NCBI GenBank assembly: GCA_905221605.1
Contig: CAJNDS010002203.1
Location: 334,246 to 398,245 of the forward strand
Direction: 5' to 3'
From: Symbiodinium natans
Taxonomy: Eukaryota > Sar > Dinophyceae > Suessiales > Symbiodiniaceae
Length of the DNA stretch: 64,000 nt
The position numbers and the translations under genes are program-made. Below the pieces are notes generated by a model that worked only from the letters and a program-made list of their open reading frames with translations, ran no database searches and was not told the origin of the DNA. Of the stretch, positions 28,862 through 36,713 are shown piece by piece; within the stretch, counting starts at the first letter, position 1; each line of letters opens with the position of its first letter.

Positions 28862-29095
28862 AAGTTTAGGGTTTAGGGTTTAGGGTTTAGGGTTTAGGGT
28901 TTAGGGTTTAGGGTTTAGGGTTTAGGGTTTAGCGCTTTAGGGTGTTTGGGGGGTTTCGGGTTGAGGGTTGAGAATGCCCCCCCCGTTTCACTTGGGGTCC
29001 ATGTGGCGGGTTGTGTGATCACCCGCCCTAAACCCTAAACCCTAAACCCTAAACCCTAAACCCTAAACCCTAAACCCTAAACCCTAAACCTAAAC
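28862..29095. repeat. TTTAGGG array then CCCTAAA array (divergent pair)
   Basis: TTTAGGG x10 at 28863-28932 and CCCTAAA x9 at 29030-29095 with ~95 bp between, including a C7 run. This order is that expected inside an intron. Confidence 0.9.
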
Positions 29096-29189
29096 CCTAA
29101 ATCCTAAATCTGCTCCTGCAAGGGCGGCAGGTCGAGGCTGTTACTGAGGGATTCGCTCTCTGTGCCACGAGTTCAGCCGTCTCTTGCTC

Positions 29190-29320
29190 CGAATCAGGGG
29201 AAGTATCCATCCCCCCTTTGTAACATAGAAGGGATTTAGGGGATTTCGGGGAAAGTGTAAGTATACATCCCCTTTGTAACATAGAAGGGTTTTAGGGGGA
29301 TTTAGGGGAAAGTGGTTTGT
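29190..29320. repeat. Tandem duplication ~70 bp
   Basis: GTAAGTATACATCCCCTTTG preceded by a near copy (GAAGTATCCATCCCCCCTTTG), each followed by TAACATAGAAGGG and ATTTAGGGGAAAGT-type sequence. Confidence 0.6.
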
Positions 29321-29733
29321 AGGGGTTAGGGTTTTGCGCTTCAGGGTTTATGGGGTCCGATCTTGCTGCCGTTTGTTGCGGGGGGCGGGGGGTTCTATCA
29401 GGGGGAGGAGTTCGGCGGCCAAAGCCACGAAAAAAAGAATCTCTGCAGCCAAGACGCCCGACAATCCTGCCAGGGACTGTATGAGCTGAGGGTTTAGGGT
29501 TTGGGGTTTCAAGAGTTTTGGGTCCCCGGGGGAACGACTGTGTGCTGGTATTGAGAATGCTGGCTTTGGTGTATTAACAAAGGCCTGCAGCGTTTTCTGA
29601 TCTCAATATCAGACCCACCGCCTAATATCTCGGCCACGTATGAATATGGCCAAGCTCCAGTATTGGAGCGGGCATTTTGGGTAAACGATATTACAACTTC
29701 ATTACAAACCTAAGTGGTGATGTTACTAGTAAG

Positions 29734-29822
29734 TTGGAATGTTCCCCCTTATGCTAACAGTCCTTCATATGGATGATCGTACCTACTAAGGACTGTCGTT
29801 ATAATAAGAGGGAACATCCCAA
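29734..29822. mobile_element. Family B MITE-like element
   Basis: TTGGAATGTTCCCC ... GGGAACATCCCAA with inner TAACAGTCC / GGACTGTC. Next to the SPFH-like exon at 29870. Confidence 0.75.
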
Positions 29823-29869
29823 GATTCGGGCCTGTAGCAAACCCTGCATTCGCTCTGCGCCCGTGTGGC

Positions 29870-29916
29870 CTCATCTGCTGACTCGCCGTCATGTTCTTGA
29901 TCTTCTGCTCAGCCAC
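29870..29916 (-). CDS. SPFH/band-7-like protein, exon after ETQ
   Basis: 47 nt: acceptor GCAGAG (AG at 29917-29918), then VAEQKIKNMTASQQM and a GC donor at 29868-29869. Joined in phase 0 to the exon ending at 31927 it gives ..FETAIKETQ-VAEQKIKNM.., which matches the SPFH-domain end where a conserved T-Q-V-x-x-Q precedes a helical region. The intron (29917-31926) is ~2 kb and holds arrays, a family C, a family F and a half family A element. Support is frame continuity plus motif completion. Confidence 0.5.
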
Positions 29917-30439
29917 CTCTGCGCGATGGCACTGGTTATGAGCGAGCTGTTTAGAGGTTTCAGGTTCAGGGCCACCCGGTACATTCTGTCCAAGGAGTGA
30001 GACCCTAAACCCTGAACCATGGAGGAAGCTACTGACCTGAAATGGGGCTCGACAGGTCTTTGGCAAGGAAACGAAGCCCTACAGCCGAAAAAAACCGTTT
30101 AGGGTTTAGGAATTAGGGTTTGGGGAAGCCCGAAGATATGGGAGGGAGGTTCAAGGGGGGTACGTAACACAAGGTTCCCTACTACTCCCCACTACTTCCT
30201 AAGGCTCCCTAAGCTTCCCTAAGGTTACCTTGGTACCTACCTCCCTTGCACCCCTCTCCATTGTCACCTGCTAGCCAGCGACCCAAGGTCTTATCATCCC
30301 ACCCCCCCACAAGCCCGAAACCTTAAAGCTCTAAACCCCAAAACACCAAAAAACTGAAGGCACCCCGGCCCCTAAACTAAACCCTAAACCCTAAACCCTA
30401 AACCCTCAACCCGAAACCCTAAACCCGAAACCCTAAACC

Positions 30440-30510
30440 CTAAACCCGAAAGCCATTGGAGCGAACAATGGCCTTTGCAGACTTCAATTTGGCTCCCTGC
30501 ATCTGTAGGA
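30440..30510 (-). CDS. Exon-like island
   Basis: Minus: CTACAG then MQGAKLKSAKAIVRSNGFR, then GGTTTAGGG. It lies in the proposed large SPFH-gene intron, so either an alternative exon or a chance frame. Confidence 0.3.
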
Positions 30511-30547
30511 GGAAACCATGTGGTCCGGTTCGCCCTGAAGTTCCTCT

Positions 30548-30650
30548 TACTGGCCCAAAAGCCAAGGAAATAAGAGTTGAAACTTTCAGAATAAACTACT
30601 GTACCTTATAAGAAGCCCAAAAGTGGAAAAGTTGGGTTTTAAGCCAGTAA
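30548..30650. mobile_element. Family C MITE-like element, copy 1
   Basis: Ends TTACTGGCCCAAAAGCC and GTTTTAAGCCAGTAA (inverted), sharing GAAACTTTCAGAATAAACTA and CTTATAAGAAGCCCAAAAGT with the nested copy at 34691-34793. Confidence 0.8.
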
Positions 30651-30764
30651 GTCCTTTTGAAAGGTGCCCCTGCTGTTCGGAGAGAGACCGTTTGCGACGT
30701 CAGAGGCAGTGCTGGCGTCTCTCCGATGCACATCTTGTCGGGCGCACTCGCCCATCGGCACTCA

Positions 30765-30911
30765 CCCTAAACCCTAAACCCTAAACCCTAAACCCTAAAC
30801 CCTAAACCCTAAACCCTAAACCCTAAACCCTAAACCCTAAACCCTAAACCCTAAACCCTAAACCCTAAACCCTAAACCTCAACCCTAAACTAAGTACCAT
30901 GAACCTCCAAG
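30765..30911. repeat. CCCTAAA array ending in family A half-end
   Basis: About 17 CCCTAAA units, then TAAGTACCATGAACCTCCAAG (30891-30911), the family A terminus. The following island (30912-30985) is open on both strands. Confidence 0.8.
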
Positions 30912-30986
30912 TGCCAGAGACGAGTCGGCTCGCTCTTCCGATGACGGGATTCTTGGTCTTCCAGGAGATGTCGGCTCTTCTGGCTA

Positions 30987-31055
30987 AGGTTTAGGGTTTA
31001 GGGTTTAGGGTTTAGGGTTTAGGGTCTAGGGTCTAGGGTCTAGGGTCTAGGGTTT
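30987..31055 (+). repeat. TTTAGGG / TCTAGGG array
   Basis: Five TTTAGGG followed by five TCTAGGG units: block replacement of a variant. Confidence 0.9.
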
Positions 31056-31059
31056 AGTA

Positions 31060-31138
31060 GCGAATGAGGGAATGAGGCACTCTATATAATCCCTGAAAGG
31101 GTATATACAGGGCCCGAAGTCTCTCATTCCCTACTAAG
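31060..31138. mobile_element. Family F element, intact copy
   Basis: AGGGAATGAGGCACTCTATA ... AGTCTCTCATTCCCT, ~75 bp with inverted ends; the reference for the interrupted copy at 16500/21310. Confidence 0.65.
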
Positions 31139-31139
31139 A

Positions 31140-31915
31140 AGCAGGGGCTCTTTCGAGTGCGTCTTCTTCGCGGACGGTCTCTTTCCTCCATACTATAGGG
31201 GTCGGAAGAAGTAACAATAGCCATAGTATTCCCTTTGTGGTCCGCTACATAAACTATACTATAGTTACACTAGAATTATCGCTCCCCAAAACCCTATTCT
31301 AATTATCAAGGCCCCTAGAGTACATCATGAAAACAAAATCGCTGAAGCATTTGAACTAGCTGATGCCACGGGAGTAGGGTTTAGGGTTTCGGGTTGGGAG
31401 TTGAAGGAGGCGACCAGACCTTTGGCCTTTCACCAGGCTCACGGATTCTGCGGGGACGGTTTGCCGAAGGAAGGGGGTTTAGGGTTTAGGGGGGTGTTAG
31501 GGTTTAGGGTTTAGGGGCGCATCCTTGAAATGGGAGACACACGTGGCGACGTTCCTTTGGATTTCCAGCCGGAACCCTAAGGAAAGGGCCCGGAACGAAA
31601 CCCTGAACCCTAAGAAAATCTTAGGGAAGTTATATGGTCCCTTAGTTTGGGCCCTTACTTGGGGAACCCTTATATACCATACCCCTTACATCCCCTATAA
31701 AACCCAAGGGCCCATACTTCAGAACCCCTCAAAGAAGGCAGGGGACCAGCTTCAGGGACCATGTAACTTCTCGTAGACAAAAGCCCTAAACCCTAAACCC
31801 CAAAAATCCTAAACCCTAAACAGCAAACCCCAAACCCCAAACCCTAAACCCTAAACCCCAAACCCTAAACCCCAAACCCTAAACCCTAAACCCCGACCCC
31901 CAAACCCTCAAAAGC
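31140..31915. other. Mixed intronic sequence
   Basis: Heptamers at 31378-31395 and 31480-31515, a GC-rich island at 31390-31480 open on both strands, a foldback-like stretch 31615-31745 (GGGCCC.., similar to the diverged family E copy at 50.95 kb) and a degenerate CCCTAAA region 31783-31905. In the proposed SPFH-gene intron. Confidence 0.4.
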
Positions 31916-31926
31916 TCTACCCCCGC

Positions 31927-31992
31927 CTGTGTTTCCTTGATGGCAGTCTCGAACTCCGCTGGCAGGGTGACGGCCTGGCGGCGGCAGAACAT
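31927..31992 (-). CDS. SPFH/band-7-like protein, LPAEFE exon
   Basis: 66 nt, 22 codons, phase 0 both ends: CAG at 31993-31995 before it, GC donor after CAG at 31925-31926. Reads MFCRRQAVTLPAEFETAIKE then TQ. In SPFH (stomatin/prohibitin/flotillin/HflK) proteins of protists the corresponding region is V-x-L-P-x-x-F-E-x-x-I-x-x-T-Q-V, just before the coiled-coil part. CCCTAAA units lie on its left and a TTTAGGG array on its right. SPFH proteins scaffold membrane microdomains; the subclass is unknown. It joins in frame with 32375-32440 and 29870-29916. Confidence 0.6.
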
Positions 31993-32014
31993 CTGTTTTG
32001 GGGAGTTAGCTTGG

Positions 32015-32090
32015 CTTAGGGTTTAGGGTTTAGGGTTTAGGGTTTAGGGTTTAGGGTTTAGGGTTTAGGGTTTAGGGTTTAGGAGTTTAG
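32015..32090 (+). repeat. TTTAGGG array
   Basis: Ten units; on the coding strand this is the CCCTAAA end of the intron 31993-32374. Confidence 0.95.
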
Positions 32091-32374
32091 GACTTGCAAT
32101 CCTTGCGCCTTTTGGGGAATTATGGGTTCAGGGTTTAGGGACGTAGCCTCGGGTTCTTAAGGGAGGGGGTTCAAGGGGGGTTCCCTAAGGTTCGCTAGGT
32201 ACCTACCCTCCCTAAACCGTGAACACAACCCTAAACCCTAAACCCTTTTGCACAGGCTTGTCTTAGCTAAACCCTAAACCCTAGACCCTAAACCCTAAAC
32301 TCTAAACCCTAAACCCTAAACCCCCCTCTCATAAGGACCCCATAAGTTTAGCTAGGGTTTTGGGAGCGCTCAGC

Positions 32375-32440
32375 CTGGAACTGGAAGAGAGGCACATCCA
32401 CGAAGGCATTCTCCATGAAGTGCTTGCGTAGAGACTGCTC
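32375..32440 (-). CDS. SPFH/band-7-like protein, exon upstream of LPAEFE
   Basis: 66 nt, 22 codons, phase 0: acceptor TTAG at 32441-32444, GC donor after CAG at 32373-32374. Reads EQSLRKHFMENAFVDVPLFQ then FQ. The a-x-V-x-L-F-Q pattern before V-x-L-P fits the strand preceding the LPxxFE motif in SPFH domains. The intron to the next exon starts GCTGAGCGC.. and contains TTTAGGG (coding sense) near its 5' end and CCCTAAA near its 3' end. Confidence 0.6.
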
Positions 32441-32566
32441 CTAAGTGGGTTTGCAGGGTTTGCAGGGTTTAGGGTTTAGGGTTTAGGGTTTAGGGATTAG
32501 GGATTAGGGTTTAGGGATTAGGGCTTAGGTAGGCGGTTTAGGCGGTTTGCAGGGTTGAAGAATGGC

Positions 32567-32617
32567 CACAGCAGGGTATGGCACATGCTTGTTTAGAAAG
32601 CGACGGAGCTCGGGGCG
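32567..32617 (-). CDS. SPFH/band-7-like protein, upstream exon
   Basis: 51 nt, 17 codons, phase 0: AAAG at 32618-32621, GC donor after GTG at 32565-32566. Reads RPELRRFLNKHVPYPAV, continuing in frame into EQSLRKHF. The intron between (32441-32566) is only 126 nt and has heptamers of one orientation. An upstream open stretch at 32655-32775 (minus, TLRRVSEVESMQENLSSRQP) may be the preceding exon. Only ~290 bp separate this exon from the stop of the Trm5-type gene, which leaves little room for the N-terminal half of an SPFH domain: either a shortened protein or more exons elsewhere. Confidence 0.5.
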
Positions 32618-32910
32618 CTTTAAGCACAGTCAATGCTGCTTTCCTCAGCGCCATGCAGAACTGGCGGCTGTCTTGAGCTCAGGTTTTCCTGCATGGATTC
32701 CACTTCGGAGACACGCCTCAAAGTGTATGGGGTCGTTATGGGGTCTACGGCCTAAGCAAATAAGGTTTAGGGTTTACGTGCTGAAGGATTTGAATGCAGG
32801 GTTTTCAAGGCGTACCTCTAACCCCTAAACCCCTAAACCCCTAAACCCCAAACCCCAAACCCCAAACCCTAAACCCTAAACCCTAAACCCTAAACCCTAA
32901 CCCCTAACCC

Positions 32911-33026
32911 CTAAGCCTTGCTTTGCTCCGCCGGTGCGACTCGGAAGTCGACGCAGATCCTGTACAGCCGAACGCCGATCGGCGCACGCGACGCGCAGCG
33001 CACCTGCGGCGTGCCCACGATCCTTG
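32911..33026 (-). CDS. Trm5/TYW2-family methyltransferase, terminal exon
   Basis: 116 nt: two bases of a split codon plus 38 codons to TAG at 32911-32913. Reads RIVGTPQVRCASRAPIGVRL then YRICVDFRVAPAEQSKA. Trm5-family proteins end in a strand with the pattern V-x-x-y-a-P-g-v-x-x-v-v-v-D-f-x-v, which this reproduces. Its acceptor is the CCTCCAAG end of a family A element (33027-33153). CCCTAAA units begin directly after the stop. Confidence 0.75.
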
Positions 33027-33153
33027 CTTGGAGGTTCATGGTGCTTAGAAACCAGTTGAAACTGTAGTAGGGTTTAGGGTTTAGGGTTTAGGGTTTAGGG
33101 TTTGGCTATACGTACAGCGATACTTGATTCATAAAGTACCATGAACCTCCAAG
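33027..33153. mobile_element. Family A introner acting as an intron
   Basis: CTTGGAGGTTCATGG at 33027-33041 and CCATGAACCTCCAAG at 33139-33153 are perfect 15-bp inverted repeats. On the minus strand the intron is GTTCATGG..CCTCCAAG (33027-33146, 120 nt, GT-AG) and the flanking exons are in matching phase (GGA G|CA AGG). An internal TTTAGGG array (33069-33104) lies in the middle. Confidence 0.8.
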
Positions 33154-33209
33154 TGACTGACTTCTAAACCCTTCCTGAAAGAAGAACTGTTGGGCTCCTT
33201 CTTTGTAGT
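33147..33209 (-). CDS. Trm5/TYW2-family methyltransferase, exon 3
   Basis: 63 nt: acceptor CTGTAG (AG at 33210-33211), reads YKEGAQQFFFQEGFRSQSLG, phase 1 at the GT donor 33145-33146. Joins in phase to the exon ending at 33350 (G|AC) and to the terminal exon (G|CA). The intron upstream (33210-33349) is 140 nt, mostly heptamers that are TTTAGGG in coding sense, with a GC donor. Confidence 0.65.
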
Positions 33210-33214
33210 CTACA

Positions 33215-33315
33215 GAAACCCATAACTTGCCTAAACCCTAAACCCTAAACCCTAAACCCTAAACCCTAAACCCTAAAGCCTAAACCCTAAACCCTAAACC
33301 CTAAACCCTAAACCG
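33215..33315 (-). repeat. CCCTAAA array inside the Trm5-gene intron
   Basis: About 12 units at 33231-33315 with one CCCTAAAG variant, filling most of a 140-nt intron. Confidence 0.9.
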
Positions 33316-33349
33316 AAAACCCACAAAAAGGCTCAAGTCAGAAGAAAGC

Positions 33350-34100
33350 CAAGGATCTTCCAGCCAACCGAGTCGCAGGCTACTGCCAGTGAGCCCAGCG
33401 TACGCTGTGCACCCGTCGATAGCTCCTCTTGTGTGGCGAAGTCGTAGTAATGAATCGCCGCGCCCTTGTGCACATCAACAACTGGGAGCGCCACGTCCAG
33501 AAAAGTTGTGTCCCGGTCGATCTTTGGCCTGGGTATCACCAGGCGCGTGTACGTGGGACGCGTCGCCTGCTGTGCAGTTGGGACAGCGCTCGCATCCACA
33601 TGCTCAGGCAAGGTCGGAAAGTCTCGCACATCAGCCAAGAAGCATGGCATGCGCAGGGGGTCGATTTTGTTGACAGAACGAGACTCCAGGAGACACTTGA
33701 AGGCTGCCTGGTTGCCCTCAATACAAACCACTTCTGCTGCTGCTGAGCTTTTTGCAATCATGCATGCGAGCGGGCCGCAGCCTGCAAAGAGGATCAAGAC
33801 CCTGTCACCTCCTTCGACGAGGCCACTGATTCTACGTCTTTCGGCGCCCATGCGCGGAGAGAAGAAAGCGTCCGAGATGTGAAGCCTTGTCTCAATTCCA
33901 TACTCTTTGTGCACTGTCTCCAGCCTGTTCTCACCTGCGACGACGATGTGCGAGCTCTTCCGTTCTGCACCAGCCATTCCAGATGTCTTCAATGCGACGA
34001 CCTTAACACCCGGGCGTGCAGCGAGAAACCTGTCAGCCACTGCACGTAAGTCAGACTCTTGCACAGGATGCTTGAAGATTGCGATGTCGCCGACCACATC
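33350..34100 (-). CDS. Trm5/TYW2-family class I SAM methyltransferase, main exon
   Basis: 250 codons. Trm5-family enzymes methylate guanosine-37 of tRNA (or transfer aminocarboxypropyl in TYW2), next to the anticodon. Seen: N-terminal VVGDIAIFKHP; then LKTSGMAG.., ETVHKEYGI, FFSPRMGAERRR; SAM motif I VLILFAGCGPLACM; acidic-loop motif VVCIEGN; ADVRDF; LVIPRPK in the position of the usual NLP/NPPY-type motif IV; FLDVALPVV; and AIHYYDF. The PRPK and IHYYDF variants are, as I recall, typical of archaeal-type members, and the family length (~340 aa) fits with the other exons. Acceptor CAG at 34101-34103, GC donor at 33348-33349; reading on instead hits TGA at 33333-33335. Upstream ATG-type starts in this frame lie after an in-frame TGA, so the exon, not an internal ATG, sets the start. 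Catalytic class certain; exact tRNA product uncertain. Confidence 0.85.
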
Positions 34101-34336
34101 CTGTGCTGTTCTCATTCAAGCGAACTGCGCAAAAATCATCTCCATCTCGGGCTGCCCTCCTACTTAAAGCACGAGCGAAAAGAAACACCACACTGCCTGC
34201 CTCAACCCGCAAGCCCGAAACCCAACCCATAAATTTCAATCCACCTCCCGAACCTGAAAACCCCTCTAAATTTGTAGAAAACCATTCTAAACTCTTGGAA
34301 ACCCTGTGAACCCATTCTAAAATCATACCAGGTGTC

Positions 34337-34435
34337 GTAGTGCCTTGGCAATCCTTCCAAGGAGTGTCGCTGGCGCGCGTGCACGTGGGCGAAGGGGCGA
34401 AGCCACTTGGCCCGGCGGGCCAGAGCCATGCCCAA
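34337..34435 (-). CDS. Trm5/TYW2-family methyltransferase, 5' exon
   Basis: Minus frame MALARRAKWLRPFAHVHARQ then RHSLEGLPRHY, ending before GACACC. Splicing from a GA donor (34335-34336) to the acceptor before 34100 gives LPRHY-DVVGDIAIF, matching the l-P-r-x-y-d-v-v-G-D-i-a motif of Trm5. A GT donor at 34329-34330 is available but breaks the frame. The 5' limit is uncertain: the frame stays open to ~34510, and an ATG lies at 34427-34429. Confidence 0.6.
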
Positions 34436-34606
34436 TGGAATTCCCAGGGTCTTTTGGGTTTGGGGATGCGGGTAGGACCCTCTTTCATGCTGCTTGAAGT
34501 CTCAAGTCTGAGGCGCCATAGCCCCCTTGCACATTAAGGCACTTGCCTTGTCAAAAATCCTGCAGTTGCTTTGTCTTACTTCCTCCAGACATTGAAGGCA
34601 GAAACT

Positions 34607-34813
34607 TTGGGATGTTCCCCCTTGTACTAACATAACAGTCCTCGAGAGGGATTATAGTACCCCATCTTGTAATCCCTTTTAAGGACTGTTCTACTTCCTG
34701 GCCCAAAACTCAAGGAAATAAAAGTTGAAACTTTCAGAATAGACTACCTTATAAGAAGCCCAAAAGTTGACAAGTTGGGTCTTGAGCCAGTAAGTCCAAG
34801 GGGGAGCATCCCC
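34607..34813. mobile_element. Family B element carrying a nested family C
   Basis: TTGGGATGTTCCCC..ACAGTCC..GGACTGTT on the left and AAGGGGGAGCATCCCC on the right, split by a family C insertion at ~34691-34793. Confidence 0.8.
34691..34793. mobile_element. Family C element nested in family B
   Basis: CTGGCCCAAAACTCAAGGAA ... GTTGGGTCTTGAGCCAGTAA, about 85-90 percent identical by eye to the copy at 30548-30650. Confidence 0.8.
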
Positions 34814-34862
34814 ACGCAAACTTCCTGGGGGGGCAACCACGATTCGCACAGGACCTCGGGCT

Positions 34863-35006
34863 AGGGTTTAGGGTTTAGGGTTTAGGGTTTAGGGTTTAGG
34901 GTTTAGGGTTTAGGGTTTAGGGTTTAGGGTTTAGGGTTTAGGGTTTAGGGTTTAGGGTTTAGGGTTTAGGGTTTAGGGTTTAGGGTTTAGGGTTTAGGGT
35001 TTAGGG
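34863..35006 (+). repeat. (TTTAGGG)20 array
   Basis: About 20 perfect heptamers, upstream of the Trm5-type gene. Confidence 0.98.
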
Positions 35007-35074
35007 CAACTTGGGCCATTCCTTCCAGATGTGCATCCATGCCTGACTTGCAATGGATATGTTTTTTTTCGAAT

Positions 35075-35170
35075 TTAGGGGTATCTTATTGGGGGTCCTT
35101 ATTATTTTAGAGGAACCCTACTATTTGGGAGTGTGTATTAAGGGTCCCTCGTTTTCGTAAACCCCAAATG
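35075..35170. repeat. Family D element
   Basis: GGGTATCTTATTGGGGGTCC ... GGAACCCTACTATTTGGGAG ... AGGGTCCCTCGTTTTCGTAA; matches 1245-1340 nearly throughout. Confidence 0.6.
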
Positions 35171-35499
35171 TCTCCCTGCAAGTTTGCCAACGCACTATGC
35201 CGTGACTGATTCACGCAGAACAGAGCAACGCTAGGGAAACCTCCAGCGCGCCACGACAAGGCGACATATCATCTTCAGAACGAAAGATCCCTGAAATGGA
35301 CACCGAGCACTGCAGTCGTGCCCTGAACCCCGGGGGCTCAATACAATTTTAGGGTTTAGGGCTTAAGGTTTAGGGTTTTTCTATGTCAGCGTCACTGCAA
35401 CCTGAGTATGGGGAGGGGCGGCTAGGAGGCTAGGAAGAATTATAACCCCCCCCCCCCCCCCCCAAGACCAACCCCTCAAACCTATAGATCCCCAGGAAA

Positions 35500-35555
35500 A
35501 AAGCCCTAAACCCTAAACCCTAAACCCTAAACCCTAAACCCTCAACCCTAAACCC
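35500..35555 (-). repeat. CCCTAAA array
   Basis: Eight units, left of the exon island at 35565-35668. Confidence 0.9.
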
Positions 35556-35564
35556 CCCTTAAAT

Positions 35565-35668
35565 GGGCAAGGAACCATGAAGTTGCCAATCATCGTTCCT
35601 GCCAGGGTCAGCTCTTCATCCGTGAAGCCCCAAACCTCTGCAGCCTTCACTGTCACAGAATCCCGAAG
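35565..35668 (-). CDS. Exon island, unknown protein
   Basis: Minus frame DSVTVKAAEVWGFTDEELTL then AGTMIGNFMVPCPF. Acidic/hydrophobic pattern like a folded domain. Both flanks carry CCCTAAA on the plus strand, so this is an exception to the opposed-array layout. No family recognised. Confidence 0.45.
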
Positions 35669-35749
35669 GCCTAAACCCTAAACCCTAAACCCTAAACCCT
35701 AAACCCTAAACCCTAAACCCTAAACCCTAAACCCTAAACCCTAAACCCA
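35669..35749 (-). repeat. CCCTAAA array
   Basis: Eleven units between two minus-strand islands; may be a short heptamer intron like 21377-21463, but in the opposite sense to the coding strand. Confidence 0.9.
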
Positions 35750-35751
35750 TC

Positions 35752-35870
35752 GTGTCATATGGCTTTCATCATTCGACATAGATGTTTGGCCCCCCTCGTG
35801 CTGAAAGTGAGCTCGGTCAGAAGCTTCTTGGGCTCTGCGGCTTGCTTGTGAGATGAGACAGTAAGCTGAA
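35752..35870 (-). CDS. Exon island, unknown protein
   Basis: Minus frame SSHKQAAEPKKLLTELTFST then RGAKHLCRMMKAI. Right neighbour is a TTTAGGG array (35882-35942). Another minus frame (SQASRRAQEASDRAHFQHEG) is also open. Confidence 0.4.
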
Positions 35871-35942
35871 GAAACCAGGGGTTTAGGGTTTAGGGTTTAG
35901 GGTTTAGGGTTTAGGGTTTAGGGCTTAGGGCTTAGGGTTTAG

Positions 35943-36180
35943 GGAAGCCAACTGTGCAATTGCCCACAGACTCCACAAAGTTGCCCCATGTTTCTTCCTA
36001 CTCTCGCAAGGACTGACATCCCCATCTTGGATCGAACTCTCCTGTGCCGAAAGGCCCTCATCGCATACCGGAATCGGTTCGCTGCAACCCCTGTCTGAAC
36101 CCAGGCTCGTGAAGTCAGCGGGGAACGGCCTTTTTGACAACTTTCTGTCCAGGTAAACATACATACGTTCTGCCAAATTC
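35943..36180 (-). CDS. Candidate exon, unknown protein
   Basis: Minus frame MYVYLDRKLSKRPFPADFTS, then LGSDRGCSEPIPVCDEGLSA and RKKHGATLWSLWAIAQLAS, ~78 codons without repeats. A second frame is also open over the span. CCCTAAA units at 36241-36283 lie upstream. Confidence 0.4.
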
Positions 36181-36289
36181 TGAAATTACCAAGCCCGGAC
36201 TCCTTACATTGTGCAAACCGTCCAAGCCGTCTTTGCAACCCGAAACCCTAAACCCTAAACCCTAAACCCTAAACCCTAAACCCACTTAA

Positions 36290-36400
36290 GATTTCGCCCA
36301 GCCGCGGTTCACAAAGAAAGCCCTGGCGATGTGGTTGGTCGCAGCCACTGTGAGCAAATCCATACCCATCCTCGTTGGCACAGAGGAGGGAGGTGAAACT
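36290..36400 (-). CDS. Exon island, unknown protein
   Basis: Minus frame SSVPTRMGMDLLTVAATNHI then ARAFFVNRGWAKS; an alternative frame reads ANEDGYGFAHSGCDQPHRQG. Coding is likely, frame unsettled. Confidence 0.35.
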
Positions 36401-36713
36401 CAGGATGTCTACCTAGGAGGGTATAGGGCTTAGGGCTAGCGTTTAGGGTTTAGGGTATAGGGTTTCGGGTTTAGGGTTTAGGGTTTTAAATCCGGAGGAT
36501 TCAAGCCTCAAAGCTACTCCCCCGCTTGCTTGTGCTCGCCCTGGTTGCCGGGAGTACGCTTTTCAAGCCACAAAGCTGCCAGATTGCACGGTGTAGGGTT
36601 TAGGGTTTTCTAGGGTTCAGCCCCCCATCACAAGGTGAGCACAACATACCTTGAATGAAACGACGGCTCTTGTCATACGGTTTAGGGTACCCTTATAGTG
36701 ACATGCACTGAAT

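Noticed and set aside
33333-33349. TGA at 33333-33335 as the real end of the methyltransferase
   Set aside because: Stopping here would omit the conserved C-terminal strand, which is found in frame in two downstream exons.
33389-33882. Plus-strand frames opposite the methyltransferase exon
   Set aside because: Shadows of the minus-strand Trm5-type coding sequence, which has recognisable motifs.
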